A DNA stretch of 64,000 nt. Origin: Perlucidibaca aquatica (lineage in GTDB: Bacteria > Pseudomonadota > Gammaproteobacteria > Pseudomonadales > Moraxellaceae). Of this stretch, positions 9,267 through 19,176 are shown piece after piece. Numbering within the stretch: the stretch's first letter is position 1; each line of letters opens with the position of its first letter. A program made the translations under genes and the position numbers. The notes under the pieces were generated by a model. That model had not been told where the DNA came from. It did not search any database and worked only from the letters and a program-made list of their open reading frames with translations. The stretch spans positions 1,240,001 to 1,304,000 of the forward strand of contig NZ_LZDB01000002.1 in assembly GCF_001676655.1 (NCBI RefSeq). Reading direction: 5' to 3'.

Positions 9267-9830
9267 TTAATCGGCTTGTCGTAAGGAGGGCCAGGCGGCG
9301 GCCAAGTAAATACACATCGACCACAAGGTTAAAACCACCGACACATACAGCAGACCCCACGCCAAGCCCATGAGATGAGGTTCATTCCAAAGCAGGCCAG
9401 TAATCGCCACCATTTGTGCGGCCGTTTTCCATTTGCCAATTTGGCTGACGGCCACTTGTGCCCGATGGCCAATTTCCGCCATCCATTCGCGTAAGGCTGA
9501 AATGGTGATCTCACGCGAAATAATGACAATCGCGGGCACCACCATAAAAACATGAGGGTTCCATTCCACTAACAAAATCAGTGCAGCCGCGACCATGAGT
9601 TTGTCGGCCACCGGATCCAGAAAGCGGCCAAACGCGGAGCCTTGATTCCACATGCGGGCTAAATAGCCATCCAGCCAGTCGGTAATCGCCGCAAACGCAA
9701 AAATAAACGCAACAATTTCATTGCGATAGGCAATTGGGGCATAGGCCACGATGAGCAAGACGGGGATCAACGCCACTCGCGAGACAGTTAAAATATTGGG
9801 AATGTTCCACAGTGGACGTGCAGACAACAC
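9267..9830 (-). CDS. pgsA: CDP-diacylglycerol--glycerol-3-phosphate 3-phosphatidyltransferase
   Basis: Inner-membrane enzyme that makes phosphatidylglycerophosphate, the committed step to phosphatidylglycerol. The 187 residues have the CDP-alcohol phosphotransferase motif DG-x2-AR-x8-G-x3-D-x3-D, visible as DGYLAR...GRFLDPVADK at about residues 54-78. Several hydrophobic helices follow. The start is GTG at 9830, with GAGGAGAC just upstream. It follows uvrC by 39 bases in the same direction, the classic uvrY-uvrC-pgsA order, so it may be read through from that operon. Confidence 0.96.
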   Translation of the reverse strand: MLSARPLWNIPNILTVSRVALIPVLLIVAYAPIAYRNEIVAFIFAFAAITDWLDGYLARMWNQGSAFGRFLDPVADKLMVAAALILLVEWNPHVFMVVPAIVIISREITISALREWMAEIGHRAQVAVSQIGKWKTAAQMVAITGLLWNEPHLMGLAWGLLYVSVVLTLWSMCIYLAAAWPSLRQAD

Positions 9831-9869
9831 CGTCTCCTCGGGTAGTGAGTAAGCGACTATCCCGTAACT

Positions 9870-11765
9870 TTAATGACTGTGCAAGGCAGCATAGATCGTC
9901 TGTGCCAAAGACTCGCTAATCCCAGCTACCTTGGCGATATCGCGTGCGCTCGCCCGCTGCACTTCCTGTAAGCCGCCAAAATGCTGAATTAAGGCTTTTC
10001 GGCGAGCAGGCCCCACACCTTCAATGCTTTCCAATGTTGACGTTTTACGCGCTTTATCTCGGCGCTGACGGTGGCCAGTAATGGCGAATCGATGGGCCTC
10101 GTCACGAATTTGCTGAATCAGATGTAGCGCCGGCGAGTCGGCATTGAGCGATATCGTATCGCCATCAGGAAAGTGCAACGTCTCCAGTCCGGGTTTGCGC
10201 CCCTCCCCTTTGGCAATACCAATGAGTTGCACACCGCTAACACCCATGCTGATACCTAAGGTGTCGAGCACCTCAATGGCCTGCGTGAGCTGGCCTTTGC
10301 CCCCGTCAATAAAGAGAATATCGGGCAGGCTGCCCTCTCCCTTAACCAATCGACTGTAACGTCGAGTCAGTGCTTGGTGCATCGCGGCATAATCATCTCC
10401 GGGGGTGATGTCTTCGATATTAAAGCGACGGTAATCGCTCTTTTTCGGGCCTTGGCCATCAAATACCACGCAAGACGCCACCGTGGCTTCGCCCATGGTG
10501 TGACTAATGTCGAAGCATTCCATGCGTGTGATCGGCGCTTCACGCTCTAGCAGCGATTGAAGCGCTGCAAAGCGTTTCGCGATGTGGCTGCGATTGGCCA
10601 AACCGGACATTAATCCAGCGTCGGCATTGCGCTGCGCCATCTCAACCCACGCCGCTCGTGCCTCGCGTACCCGTGACTTAATCTCCACATCGCGGCCGTA
10701 TTGCATCCGGATGGCATCGGCCAAGACCTCAGCGCCGGGCAGCTCCACCGACGTGATGATCTCGCGCGGCAAATCGCGACCGCCCCCCTCAGACAAAGCC
10801 CCCTGCAAATAGAACGAAGGCAAAAATTCCTCGAGAATGTCGGCCGGTGCCGTTTCACCAAACACTGCGGGTTGATACGCCTTGGTACCGAGCACGCGTC
10901 CCTCACGTACAAACAGGACCTGCACACACACGCCACCCGGCTGAGCTGCCACGGCAAAAACATCGACAGAGCCCACATCCTTAAGCACGAATTGCTGCTC
11001 TTGCACCCGGCGCAGAGCGGTGAGCTGATCGCGATAGACCGCCGCCTGCTCAAAGGCCATCGCCTCCGACGCCATACTCATGCGCGCAATCAGGTCTTCG
11101 GTCACTTCTTCGTTGCGACCCTCAAGAAAACGCCGCGTGTTGGTGACATCACTGCGATAGTCTTCCGCACTGACATAGCCCACGCAGGGCGCACGACAGC
11201 GCTGGATTTGGTATTGCAAACAGGGTCGTTCGCGGTTGCGGAAGGTACTGTCGTCGCACTGGCGCACTTGAAACAGCTTTTGCAACAAATTCAGACTGTC
11301 TCTAACTGCCGTTGAACTGGGAAATGGCCCGAAATAACGGCCGGCTTGCGAGCGCGTGCCGCGATGAAAAGCGATACGCGGCCATGTATCGCCTTCGGAA
11401 ATAAACACATAGGGATAGCTTTTGTCGTCGCGCAACAAGATGTTGTACGGCGGCTTCAGCGATTTAATGAGCGTCTGCTCAAGTAGCAAGGCTTCGGTTT
11501 CTGATGCTGTAATGGTCACTTCAAGATGATGAATGCGCGCAACCAAGGCCTGTGTTTTTGGACTTGAGACCTGCTTCAAAAAATACGAGCTGACACGCGA
11601 CTTCAGGCTTTTGGCTTTGCCGACATAGAGTACGCCGCCATCCTCAGCCAACATGCGATAAATACCGGGCTTCACCGGCAGCGTACGAATAATCTCTTTT
11701 AATTGCGTTAAGCGAATATCGTCATCGCCACGAGGTGGCAGGATGGATACGTCAAGATCACTCAC
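9870..11765 (-). CDS. uvrC: Excinuclease ABC subunit C
   Basis: Dual-incision endonuclease of nucleotide excision repair, acting with UvrA and UvrB. The 631 residues contain an N-terminal GIY-YIG nuclease domain (PGIYRML and LYVGKAKSLKSRVSSYF, about 30-60), a cysteine cluster (CLQYQIQRCRAPC), the UvrB-interacting UVR motif, a central RNase H-like C-terminal nuclease (ECFDISH, FIDGGKGQL) and tandem helix-hairpin-helix motifs at the end (IEGVGPARRKAL). The start overlaps the uvrY stop by four bases, so the two are translationally coupled. Confidence 0.97.
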   Translation of the reverse strand: MSDLDVSILPPRGDDDIRLTQLKEIIRTLPVKPGIYRMLAEDGGVLYVGKAKSLKSRVSSYFLKQVSSPKTQALVARIHHLEVTITASETEALLLEQTLIKSLKPPYNILLRDDKSYPYVFISEGDTWPRIAFHRGTRSQAGRYFGPFPSSTAVRDSLNLLQKLFQVRQCDDSTFRNRERPCLQYQIQRCRAPCVGYVSAEDYRSDVTNTRRFLEGRNEEVTEDLIARMSMASEAMAFEQAAVYRDQLTALRRVQEQQFVLKDVGSVDVFAVAAQPGGVCVQVLFVREGRVLGTKAYQPAVFGETAPADILEEFLPSFYLQGALSEGGGRDLPREIITSVELPGAEVLADAIRMQYGRDVEIKSRVREARAAWVEMAQRNADAGLMSGLANRSHIAKRFAALQSLLEREAPITRMECFDISHTMGEATVASCVVFDGQGPKKSDYRRFNIEDITPGDDYAAMHQALTRRYSRLVKGEGSLPDILFIDGGKGQLTQAIEVLDTLGISMGVSGVQLIGIAKGEGRKPGLETLHFPDGDTISLNADSPALHLIQQIRDEAHRFAITGHRQRRDKARKTSTLESIEGVGPARRKALIQHFGGLQEVQRASARDIAKVAGISESLAQTIYAALHSH

Positions 11766-12400
11766 AACATCACGCCAAACTGAAGCGCCAATCGCGCCAA
11801 CGCCATATCGTTATCGACCCCCACTTTTTGCAACAAGCGCACGCGATAAGTACTGATGGTTTTGGGGCTAAGGCACAGTTGTTCCGCTATATCCTGAACG
11901 CGCTTCCCACTGCTCAGTGCCGACAGCACCTGCATCTCGCGCTCCGACAACTGATCGAAGGGGTTCTCTGCCTGATTTGGCACATAGGGTTGTAAGGCCA
12001 GTTGCTGCGCCAGATGGGGACTGATATAGCGCTTGCCGATAGCGGCACGGCGAATGGCCATGACCAGCTCATCTAGCTCCGCGCCTTTACTGATATAGCC
12101 AGTGACACCTGCTTGCAAAAGTCGCGCTGGCCAAGGGCCTTCATCGGTCACACTGAGCATAACAATGCGCACATCCGTGGCCTGTTTCAGAAGACGCAAT
12201 GCCGCTTCATGCCCGCCCATGCCAGGCATATCTAAATCCAACAGCAACACGTCTGGCGCGTCTTCTTTTACGCGCTGTAATGCCTCCTCACCGGAGGTTG
12301 CCAGCCAAAGAATTTCAATGCCAGGAACATCTGCCAACAAATGCGACAGGCTGAGGCGAATAAGCGCATGATCATCAACTAAGGCGACGCGAATGCTCAT
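11762..12400 (-). CDS. uvrY: Response regulator UvrY/GacA (LuxR family)
   Basis: DNA-binding response regulator of the BarA/UvrY (GacS/GacA) system, which in relatives activates small RNAs that sequester CsrA/RsmA. The 212 residues have an N-terminal receiver domain with the phosphoacceptor Asp in LLLDLDMPGMGG (about residue 54). The C-terminal NarL/LuxR helix-turn-helix includes LSEREMQVLSALSSGK and SPKTISTYRVRLLQK. It is the first gene of the uvrY-uvrC-pgsA operon. CsrA is encoded about 40 kb away in the same window. No sensor kinase gene is nearby, as is usual for this family. Confidence 0.95.
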   Translation of the reverse strand: MSIRVALVDDHALIRLSLSHLLADVPGIEILWLATSGEEALQRVKEDAPDVLLLDLDMPGMGGHEAALRLLKQATDVRIVMLSVTDEGPWPARLLQAGVTGYISKGAELDELVMAIRRAAIGKRYISPHLAQQLALQPYVPNQAENPFDQLSEREMQVLSALSSGKRVQDIAEQLCLSPKTISTYRVRLLQKVGVDNDMALARLALQFGVML

Positions 12401-12618
12401 ATTTTTCTCAATACCAAACGGACGTTTTCAACCAGCATCACGCTATCTTAACGACTTGCACTTGTGTTAAAAATATATCACTCGCAATTCGTCGTAACGG
12501 CCATGACCAAAGAGGCCCTATGTCGTACGCTGCTGAGCAACTCTTGGATAAGCTGCGGGCTTTTTTATATCCCTACTTTTCAGCTTATCTGGTCATTATT
12601 CGTAAAGGTTTTTCGCCC

Positions 12619-13710
12619 ATGTTTTCTATCTCTTTGCGCCTCGCCCTGCGTAGGCTCAACCGCTTTGTTTTATCGCTATTACTCACGCTAGCCGTGGCCA
12701 TGCCTGCCGTCGCCATTTCCCCAAATGCCGAAGCCGCCACATCCTCTAAATCCGCCCAAACCACCAAAGCTAAAAAAGCTGCTGCCAAAAAGCTCGCCGC
12801 GAAGCGTGCTGCCGCCAAGAAACGACTGGCTGCGAAGAAAAAGTCATCGCGTACTAAGCAAGTGGCTAAGACTGCTGCGGTTGCCGCTGCCGCATTAACA
12901 GCAGCCGAGTTAGCCGCGCAAGAGCGACGCCAAGCTCCGGCTGAAATTCACAATAGCGTGAATATTCCGCTCGATGTGCAGTCCCGCGCTGCGCTCATCG
13001 CCAATGCCAAAACAGGCGAAGTGCTCTATGGCAAAAATTACAATCAAACCATGCCGATTGCGTCGATCACCAAGCTAATGACTGCCATGGTGGTGCTGGA
13101 TGCTGGGCTGGACATGAACGACCCTGTCACCATCACCCAAGACGATGTGGATACCCTGCGGCATACCCACTCTCGGCTTAGCGTAGGAACCACCCTAACG
13201 CGTGCCGACATGATGCTGATTGCACTGATGGCCTCGGAAAACCGTGCGGCGGCTTCCCTTGCACGCAGCTATCCAGGCGGCACTAAAGCAGCCATCACCG
13301 CGATGAACCGCAAAGCCGCCAAACTGGGCATGATGCACACACGCTTTTTTGATGGCACCGGCCTAAACGGCGACAACATCTCTACGCCAGGTGACTTGGT
13401 CAAACTGGTGCAGGCAGCCTATCGCTATGCCGATATTCGAGCCTTCTCGACTGCTCCCAAATATGAAGTGAATAGTCGCGGCCGACTCCTGCAATACAAA
13501 AACACCAATACCTTGGTGAAAGAACCCGAATGGGATATCGGCGTATCGAAAACCGGCTTTATCAATGAGGCGGGCCGTTGTTTGGTCATGATGGCGCGTA
13601 TTCATGACATACCCGTGGTCATTGTGCTGATGGACTCTTGGGGTAAGTACACGCGCATTGGTGACGCCAATCGCGTCAAGCAATGGCTAGAGCGCGTTAA
13701 AGGGGCTTAA
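12619..13710 (+). CDS. pbpG: D-alanyl-D-alanine endopeptidase, PBP7/8 type, with Lys/Ala-rich linker
   Basis: Periplasmic penicillin-binding protein that cuts peptide cross-links in peptidoglycan. From ATG 12619 it has 363 residues, with a signal peptide ending near AMPAVA. A strongly basic Lys/Ala-rich segment follows at about residues 40-80, then an Ala-rich stretch. The catalytic domain carries the serine motif SITK, the SEN motif in MASENRAA, and KTG in VSKTGFINEAG. An in-frame ATG 99 bases upstream exists, but 12619 puts the signal peptide at the N terminus. The basic linker is unusual for the family. The gene overlaps the convergent metalloprotease gene by 14 bases. Confidence 0.9.
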   Translation: MFSISLRLALRRLNRFVLSLLLTLAVAMPAVAISPNAEAATSSKSAQTTKAKKAAAKKLAAKRAAAKKRLAAKKKSSRTKQVAKTAAVAAAALTAAELAAQERRQAPAEIHNSVNIPLDVQSRAALIANAKTGEVLYGKNYNQTMPIASITKLMTAMVVLDAGLDMNDPVTITQDDVDTLRHTHSRLSVGTTLTRADMMLIALMASENRAAASLARSYPGGTKAAITAMNRKAAKLGMMHTRFFDGTGLNGDNISTPGDLVKLVQAAYRYADIRAFSTAPKYEVNSRGRLLQYKNTNTLVKEPEWDIGVSKTGFINEAGRCLVMMARIHDIPVVIVLMDSWGKYTRIGDANRVKQWLERVKGA

Positions 13711-14305
13711 TACGGCCCGCGAAGGCCGTGAGCGCTTTTTTCTGCGACGGCCAGTCTGGATTCACATGGCTTTGCAATGCATAAAATGCAGGGCCGTGAT
13801 GAAACTCATGTAAATGACAAAGCTCGTGGTAAATCACATAGTCAATGCACGGCATTGGCATGTGCATGAGCAGCGTATTAAGGGTGATATCGCCCTTCAA
13901 AGAGCAACTACCCCAGCGAGAGCGCATGCGTCTGAGCTTAATCTGAGTGGGTATCCATCGCGGGCCTAACGCCTTAGCGATAGCCATACAACGTGCTGGC
14001 AACAGCTCTAGCGCTTGTTCTCGCTGCCATTGCTGCCATTGCAGTTCGCTGCGTATATGAAGCGGTAGCGCCTCGCCCAAATGCCACCACACGTCTTCGG
14101 TCACGTTTTCCGTTTCTTCGCAACGCCGCGCTGCAATTTCCGCTAAATGCTTGTTGATCCATGCCTGCCGACTCACTACAAACGCATGAATTTCCGTGGT
14201 GGGCATGCGTAAAGGGGCGCGCACCTGCACCAGACCATCGCGACGAATTTGAATCGCCAAGGTGCGCCGAGCACTGCGAATCAAGGCATATTCAGGGCAG
14301 CTCAT
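13697..14305 (-). CDS. YgjP-like zinc metallopeptidase (DUF45, M48-related)
   Basis: A 202-residue protein of the YgjP/DUF45 family, predicted cytosolic zinc peptidases with no firm substrate. The metal site is HELCH at about residues 160-164, followed by HEFHHGP, which supplies the next His ligand. The conserved WGSCS block lies about 40 residues upstream. There is no signal peptide. It starts two bases after the recQ stop on the same strand, so it is probably the second gene of a recQ operon. Confidence 0.88.
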   Translation of the reverse strand: MSCPEYALIRSARRTLAIQIRRDGLVQVRAPLRMPTTEIHAFVVSRQAWINKHLAEIAARRCEETENVTEDVWWHLGEALPLHIRSELQWQQWQREQALELLPARCMAIAKALGPRWIPTQIKLRRMRSRWGSCSLKGDITLNTLLMHMPMPCIDYVIYHELCHLHEFHHGPAFYALQSHVNPDWPSQKKALTAFAGRIKPL

Positions 14306-14307
14306 GG

Positions 14308-16149
14308 TTACACCATGGCATCAACGTGCTGCCGAATCACTGCAAGGAAGTCATCACCGTAGCGACTGAGCTTGCTGTCACCTATGCCTCCAATGAGGCG
14401 CATTTCATTCAGACTGAGGGGCATATGCTCGACCATGGCCATGAGCGTGCTGTCATGGAAAATCACATAGGGTGGCACACCTTGCGCTAGGGCTAACTCA
14501 CGGCGCAGGGCGCGAAGTCCAAGCCACAAGGGTTGATCGGCCGCGTCTAAGGTTTGGCTAGCGCGGCTGGCTGTCGAACTGCGACGTTGCGCCGTGAGCG
14601 TGTCTTTATCTTGGCGCAAAGCCAAACTCACCTCGCCCTTCAGCAGAGGCCGACATTCGGGCGCAAGCCTTAAGGTACCAAAGCCTTCCCCATCAACCAG
14701 CAACAAGCCCTTTGCCAGAAGCTGTCGGAACAGGCTGCGCCAACTTTTAAGGCTTAGGCTTTGGCCTTGACCAAACACGGCGAGCTGCTCATGTTGATTC
14801 GCCAGAATACGGTCGCTACGTTTCCCGACTAACACCTCCACCACATATTCCACGCCATAGCGCTGGCCGGTGCGATAGACCGCCGACAACGCCATCCGTG
14901 CGGGCTCGGTGGCATCCCAAGTCGCTACCGGCTCAGCGCAAATATCGCAGTGGCCGCAGGGCTTGGGCATGTGCTCATCGAAGTAACGCAATAAGAGCTG
15001 GCGACGGCAATCCGTGGTCTCGCATAGCTGCAGCATGGCATCTATGCGTCGGCGCTCATGGCGCTTGTGCTCTTCACTTCCTTCCGATTGCGCCAGCATT
15101 TGTTGATGCTTAATCACATCCTGCAAGCCATAGAACAGGCAGACTGTTGAAGCCAAACCATCGCGACCCGCACGACCGGTTTCCTGATAGTAGGCCTCCA
15201 AACTTTTCGGCAAATCCAAGTGCGCCACAAAGCGTACATTGGGCTTGTCGATGCCCATGCCGAAGGCAATGGTAGCCACCACAATCACCCCTTCTTCGCG
15301 CAGGAATTTGGTCTGGTTGGCTTCACGCTCGTGGGCCGGTAAACCGGCGTGATAAACCACCGCCGGAAAGCCGCGCGCCTGCAAGGCCTCGGCGACTTTT
15401 TCGGTCTTCGCACGAGAAAGGCAATAGACAATCCCGGCATCCGACGGGTGTTCACGCTTAATAAAATCGGTGAGCTGCTCTAGGGCATTTAGGCGCGGCA
15501 GGATGCGATAAAAAATATTGGGACGATCAAAGCTGCTGAGATAGACCTCAGCGTTTTCCAGTCGTAAGAGACGCTTAATATCGGCGCGCGTTCGCAGATC
15601 AGCTGTTGCGGTCAAGGCCAGTCGAGGCACTTGCGGGAACTGCTCAGCCAGCACAGACAGGCCCAGATAGTCGGCGCGGAAATCATGCCCCCATTGCGAT
15701 ACACAGTGGGCTTCGTCGATGGCAAATAATGAGATGGGTGTGCGCTGCAAAATATCTAGCGTACGCGCGGTCACCAAGCGCTCGGGGGCCATATAGAGCA
15801 AGTCGAGACTGCCATCGAGCAATTGCGACTCAATGGCTCTGGCCTCATAAGCGTCCAGCGAACTGCTCAGATACGCTGCGCGAACGCCCAGCTGCAATAG
15901 CGTCGCGACCTGATCCTGCATCAGCGAAATGAGGGGTGATATGACAATGGCCGTGCCTGGGCGCATTAACGCCGGCACCTGATAGCACAACGACTTACCG
16001 CCGCCGGTCGGCATGAGCACCAACGCATCCTCGCCGCTAGCCACTCGCGTCACAATGTCGGCTTGCTGGCTACGGAAATCGTCATAGCCCCAAACATGCT
16101 GTAAGACCTCGCGGGCCTGAGCCAGCAAATCACTTTGCAGGGACTTCAT
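14308..16149 (-). CDS. recQ: ATP-dependent DNA helicase RecQ
   Basis: 3'-to-5' DNA helicase in recombination and replication-fork repair. The 613 residues have Walker A in [12 protein letters not shown], the Walker B box [15 protein letters not shown], and the family block [16 protein letters not shown]. The zinc-binding region includes CGHCDIC. The RQC winged helix and a C-terminal HRDC domain ([12 protein letters not shown] onward) follow. The ATG at 16149 has GAGG upstream and the normal family N terminus; the seven codons before it are not conserved in type. It is divergent from the UPF0149 gene. Confidence 0.96.
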   Translation of the reverse strand: MKSLQSDLLAQAREVLQHVWGYDDFRSQQADIVTRVASGEDALVLMPTGGGKSLCYQVPALMRPGTAIVISPLISLMQDQVATLLQLGVRAAYLSSSLDAYEARAIESQLLDGSLDLLYMAPERLVTARTLDILQRTPISLFAIDEAHCVSQWGHDFRADYLGLSVLAEQFPQVPRLALTATADLRTRADIKRLLRLENAEVYLSSFDRPNIFYRILPRLNALEQLTDFIKREHPSDAGIVYCLSRAKTEKVAEALQARGFPAVVYHAGLPAHEREANQTKFLREEGVIVVATIAFGMGIDKPNVRFVAHLDLPKSLEAYYQETGRAGRDGLASTVCLFYGLQDVIKHQQMLAQSEGSEEHKRHERRRIDAMLQLCETTDCRRQLLLRYFDEHMPKPCGHCDICAEPVATWDATEPARMALSAVYRTGQRYGVEYVVEVLVGKRSDRILANQHEQLAVFGQGQSLSLKSWRSLFRQLLAKGLLLVDGEGFGTLRLAPECRPLLKGEVSLALRQDKDTLTAQRRSSTASRASQTLDAADQPLWLGLRALRRELALAQGVPPYVIFHDSTLMAMVEHMPLSLNEMRLIGGIGDSKLSRYGDDFLAVIRQHVDAMV

Positions 16150-16214
16150 GTAGGAAACCTCACATTCCATTGCGCTGCCGCACTACAATCAGCCTCATAG
16201 TCCTGGAGAACATC

Positions 16215-16781
16215 ATGCACGAACAATACGCCCTGCCGACTGGCACCCTGAATGCGTTGGAAGACTTTCTCGATAGCGAAGCGAATGAACACGGCTTGGA
16301 TTTTCATGGTGCTCACGGTTTTCTCACCGCGATTACCGTGGGCCCGCGTGGCAAGCTCGACACCGATGCGTTTGCCGCCTTTTTCGAAGATGAGGCCAGC
16401 AGCATAGATGCCGGCCAATTGAGCGCGCTGAAGCAGCAACTCGAAGCCTGGCAGAAAAGCATTCATGCCGTGCTTTACCACGGCTCCCGCTTGGAGCTGC
16501 CCTGCCCGCTGATTGCCGATCCGGATGAACCCAACAGCCTGAGTGACTGGTGTGTAGGTTTCATGGAAGGCCTGTTCTTGGATGAAGACCGCTGGTACGC
16601 CGGCAACGAAGACGACATTGCTGATCTGACCCTGCCCATGGTCGTGCTGTCGGATTTGATCGAAGACGATGACCTGCAAACGCTGCGACGCGACAAGAAG
16701 CTGCTGAAAGACATGACGGCATCGATTCCAGATCTGATCACCGAGCTGTATCTGCTGTTCCACGCGCCCGCTAACCCCTGA
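16215..16781 (+). CDS. UPF0149 (YecA/YgfB) family protein
   Basis: A 188-residue acidic protein of the UPF0149 family, all-helical proteins of unsettled function. The family features are NALEDFLDSEANEHGLDFHGAHGFLTA at the N terminus (given in part) and WCVGFMEGLF in the middle. The C terminus lacks the SEC-C zinc motif seen in E. coli YecA. ATG 16215 has GGAG seven bases upstream. The intergenic stretch shared with recQ is 65 bases and must hold both promoters. Confidence 0.85.
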   Translation: MHEQYALPTGTLNALEDFLDSEANEHGLDFHGAHGFLTAITVGPRGKLDTDAFAAFFEDEASSIDAGQLSALKQQLEAWQKSIHAVLYHGSRLELPCPLIADPDEPNSLSDWCVGFMEGLFLDEDRWYAGNEDDIADLTLPMVVLSDLIEDDDLQTLRRDKKLLKDMTASIPDLITELYLLFHAPANP

Positions 16782-16840
16782 GTTGTTGTCGACTACGTTG
16801 CACTGACACGACGCAACACGCCGGGCCTTGCCAGCAAGCC

Positions 16841-17755
16841 TCACTTGCGCAGGCCCGACGCTCGCTCAGCCGCTAGTTTCTTCTGCAGTTTACGCTCGGC
16901 AAATCGCGCCTTCTGCTGCTCACTCAAACTGTCATGACACGCCGGGCAACTAATCCCCTCTTCATAGCCAGGCGCGAGCTTATCTTCAGGCGTAATGGCA
17001 CGACGACAGCCATAGCAAAGCTCGGCTACACCCTCGGCTAAGCCATGAGTCACGCCCACACGCTCATCAAAAACAAAACACTCGCCCTGCCACAAACTGG
17101 CTTCGGCTGGCACTTCCTCGAGGTATTTCAGAATGCCGCCTTTAAGGTGATAGACCGTCTCAAAACCTTGCTGGCGCATATAGCTCGATGCTTTTTCGCA
17201 ACGAATGCCCCCCGTGCAAAACATCGCGACCTTTTTGTGTTTCGTCGGATCTAACTGCTCCGCCACGTATTGCGGGAATTGACGAAAGGTTTGCGTTTTC
17301 GGGTCAACAGCACCCTGAAATGTACCAATCGCGACTTCATAATCGTTGCGGGTATCAATAACGATAACCTCAGGGTCTTGGATCAGCGCATTCCACTCGG
17401 CGGGATCAACGTACGTACCAACGACCGCCGTGGGATCCACAAACGGAACGCCCAACGTCACAATTTCCTTTTTCAGCTTAATTTTCAAACGGACAAAGGG
17501 ATGTCGGTCGCTGAGCGATTCTTTATGTTCTAGCGCCGCTAATCGAGGGTCTGATCGTAACCACGCCAAGACGGCATCGATACCGGCGCGGGAACCTGAG
17601 ATCGTGCCGTTCACACCTTCTTGCGCTAACAGCAACGTGCCGCGAATCCCTTGCGTCTCACAGAGTGCGAGCAAGGGGGACTGCATTTCACGGAAATTGT
17701 CTAAACGCGCAAAGTGATAGAGCGCAGCCACCACAAACTGCGACGACTCAGTCAT
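16841..17755 (-). CDS. trhO: tRNA uridine(34) hydroxylase TrhO (rhodanese family, YceA)
   Basis: Catalyses oxygen-dependent 5-hydroxylation of U34 in certain tRNAs, a step toward cmo5U/mo5U. The 304 residues have the N-terminal UPF0176 domain with QEGVNGT, then a rhodanese domain with the active Cys in [13 protein letters not shown]-terminal zinc-ribbon-like pair follows (CYGC and CPAC). The ATG at 17755 lies inside the end of bolA, overlapping by eight bases, so the two genes are coupled. The open frame extends upstream into bolA but without family similarity. Confidence 0.93.
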   Translation of the reverse strand: MTESSQFVVAALYHFARLDNFREMQSPLLALCETQGIRGTLLLAQEGVNGTISGSRAGIDAVLAWLRSDPRLAALEHKESLSDRHPFVRLKIKLKKEIVTLGVPFVDPTAVVGTYVDPAEWNALIQDPEVIVIDTRNDYEVAIGTFQGAVDPKTQTFRQFPQYVAEQLDPTKHKKVAMFCTGGIRCEKASSYMRQQGFETVYHLKGGILKYLEEVPAEASLWQGECFVFDERVGVTHGLAEGVAELCYGCRRAITPEDKLAPGYEEGISCPACHDSLSEQQKARFAERKLQKKLAAERASGLRK

Positions 17756-18059
17756 GTTTACTGCCCCCCATGCAAGCCGGACTAGCCGGAGCTGCGCCAA
17801 CCTGAGCCCACTCCTCCGGGGTGTACACATGCAGCGCTAGCGCGTGCAGGCCTTGGGCCATCTCCGTTTGAGTCAGCGCGTAAACCTTCTGATGCCTAGC
17901 CACCGCCCGCAGGCCCACGAATGCCGCCGAGACTAAAGTGACCTTGTAGTGGCTTTCGGTGGCTGGGCCACCATGGTTATGGGACTCATTTTCGACTACA
18001 AGAAAGTCAGGATTAAACGCTTGCTGCAGCACGCTATGCAGTCGGGCTTGGCGGGACAT
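17748..18059 (-). CDS. bolA: BolA family protein
   Basis: Small class II KH-fold protein that works with monothiol glutaredoxins in iron-sulfur trafficking and influences morphology and stress responses. The 103 residues include the family stretch [18 protein letters not shown], with the conserved His, and [15 protein letters not shown] 18059 has GGAG six bases upstream. It is the first gene of a bolA-trhO pair and divergent from the desaturase gene. Confidence 0.92.
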   Translation of the reverse strand: MSRQARLHSVLQQAFNPDFLVVENESHNHGGPATESHYKVTLVSAAFVGLRAVARHQKVYALTQTEMAQGLHALALHVYTPEEWAQVGAAPASPACMGGSKHD

Positions 18060-18183
18060 GAAAGGCTCCACTGAAAAGACATCGGCGCGAATTATAGAGG
18101 CTGAAATCAGTGACCGCTTGCAAATGCGTTAATTCGCGCTAAACTGACCCTGTTTATTACATAACTTTTCTTATTTAACTTTT

Positions 18184-19176
18184 ATGAGTAATAAAATGTC
18201 CCACTTTAAACTGACTCCGGAACAACGGGCAGCCTTGAATACCAAGTCAAACTGGCGTGGCAGCCTAGAGGTTGGCAAAGATTGGAGCTTAATCCTGCTA
18301 GCGTTTGCGTTAAGCCTGCTCTGGCCTCACCCGCTCACCTTTGTGGTCAGCCTATTGCTGCTGGCTGCGGCACAAGCTGGTTTCGCCATCTTGCAACACG
18401 AAGCAGCCCATCGGTCTTTATTTGCGTCTGCAAAACTCAATGATTTTATTGGCGAATATCTGTGTGCTCAGCCCATCCTGCAGAGCATGCCGGGCTATCG
18501 TGCCTATCACATGACCCATCATCGCCTAGCCGGTACCGTAGACGATCCAGATCTCATCATGACGGAACAATATCCCGTCGCGCCCAGCAGCCTGAAACGC
18601 AAACTATGGAGAGATGCGTCAGGCCTCACGGGTCTGAAGTCCGTGCTAGGTTTAATGGGCATGGCCGCTGGTTACTGGCGATATGAATTAACGGGTCGTG
18701 TGGTGCGTGTTGAGCCAGCGCCCCATGGTGTCTCAGGATATCTCGCCGCTTTTATCCAGAATAACGGACACATAGGACTGCTTTGGCAAGTCGTCATGGC
18801 TGCCACGCTCAGTGCACTGGGAAATGGCTGGCTCTACCTGCTTTGGCTGACCGCATTCATCTTCATTTTGCCGATTTGCATGCGCATTCGCCAAATTGCC
18901 GACCATGCCGTTGTGGCCGAACCACTTAGCACGAACCCGTTACTTCATGCCCGTACGTCCAATGCACGCTGGTATGAGAAGCTGTGGTTCGCGCCGCATA
19001 ACGAGCACTATCACTTAGAGCATCATTTCATGCCAACCGCGCCGTGCTGGAACCTGCCTAAGCTGCACGCCATCTTGGCAAAAGAAGGCGTGATTCCCGC
19101 AGAGAATCAGTCGGATCGCTTGCTCAGCATTTTGCAGCGCGCGACCACCACGAACCCAGCAGCATTGCCACAATAG
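18184..19176 (+). CDS. Membrane fatty acid desaturase family protein
   Basis: Di-iron membrane enzyme that probably introduces a double bond or hydroxyl into fatty acyl chains. The 330 residues show the three histidine boxes of the family: HEAAH near residue 80, HMTHH near 115, and HNEHYHLEHHFMP near 280. Hydrophobic pairs (about 35-70 and 190-235) are consistent with four membrane helices. Substrate and position cannot be read from sequence. Its last 53 bases overlap the 3' end of the convergent symporter gene. Confidence 0.88.
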   Translation: MSNKMSHFKLTPEQRAALNTKSNWRGSLEVGKDWSLILLAFALSLLWPHPLTFVVSLLLLAAAQAGFAILQHEAAHRSLFASAKLNDFIGEYLCAQPILQSMPGYRAYHMTHHRLAGTVDDPDLIMTEQYPVAPSSLKRKLWRDASGLTGLKSVLGLMGMAAGYWRYELTGRVVRVEPAPHGVSGYLAAFIQNNGHIGLLWQVVMAATLSALGNGWLYLLWLTAFIFILPICMRIRQIADHAVVAEPLSTNPLLHARTSNARWYEKLWFAPHNEHYHLEHHFMPTAPCWNLPKLHAILAKEGVIPAENQSDRLLSILQRATTTNPAALPQ

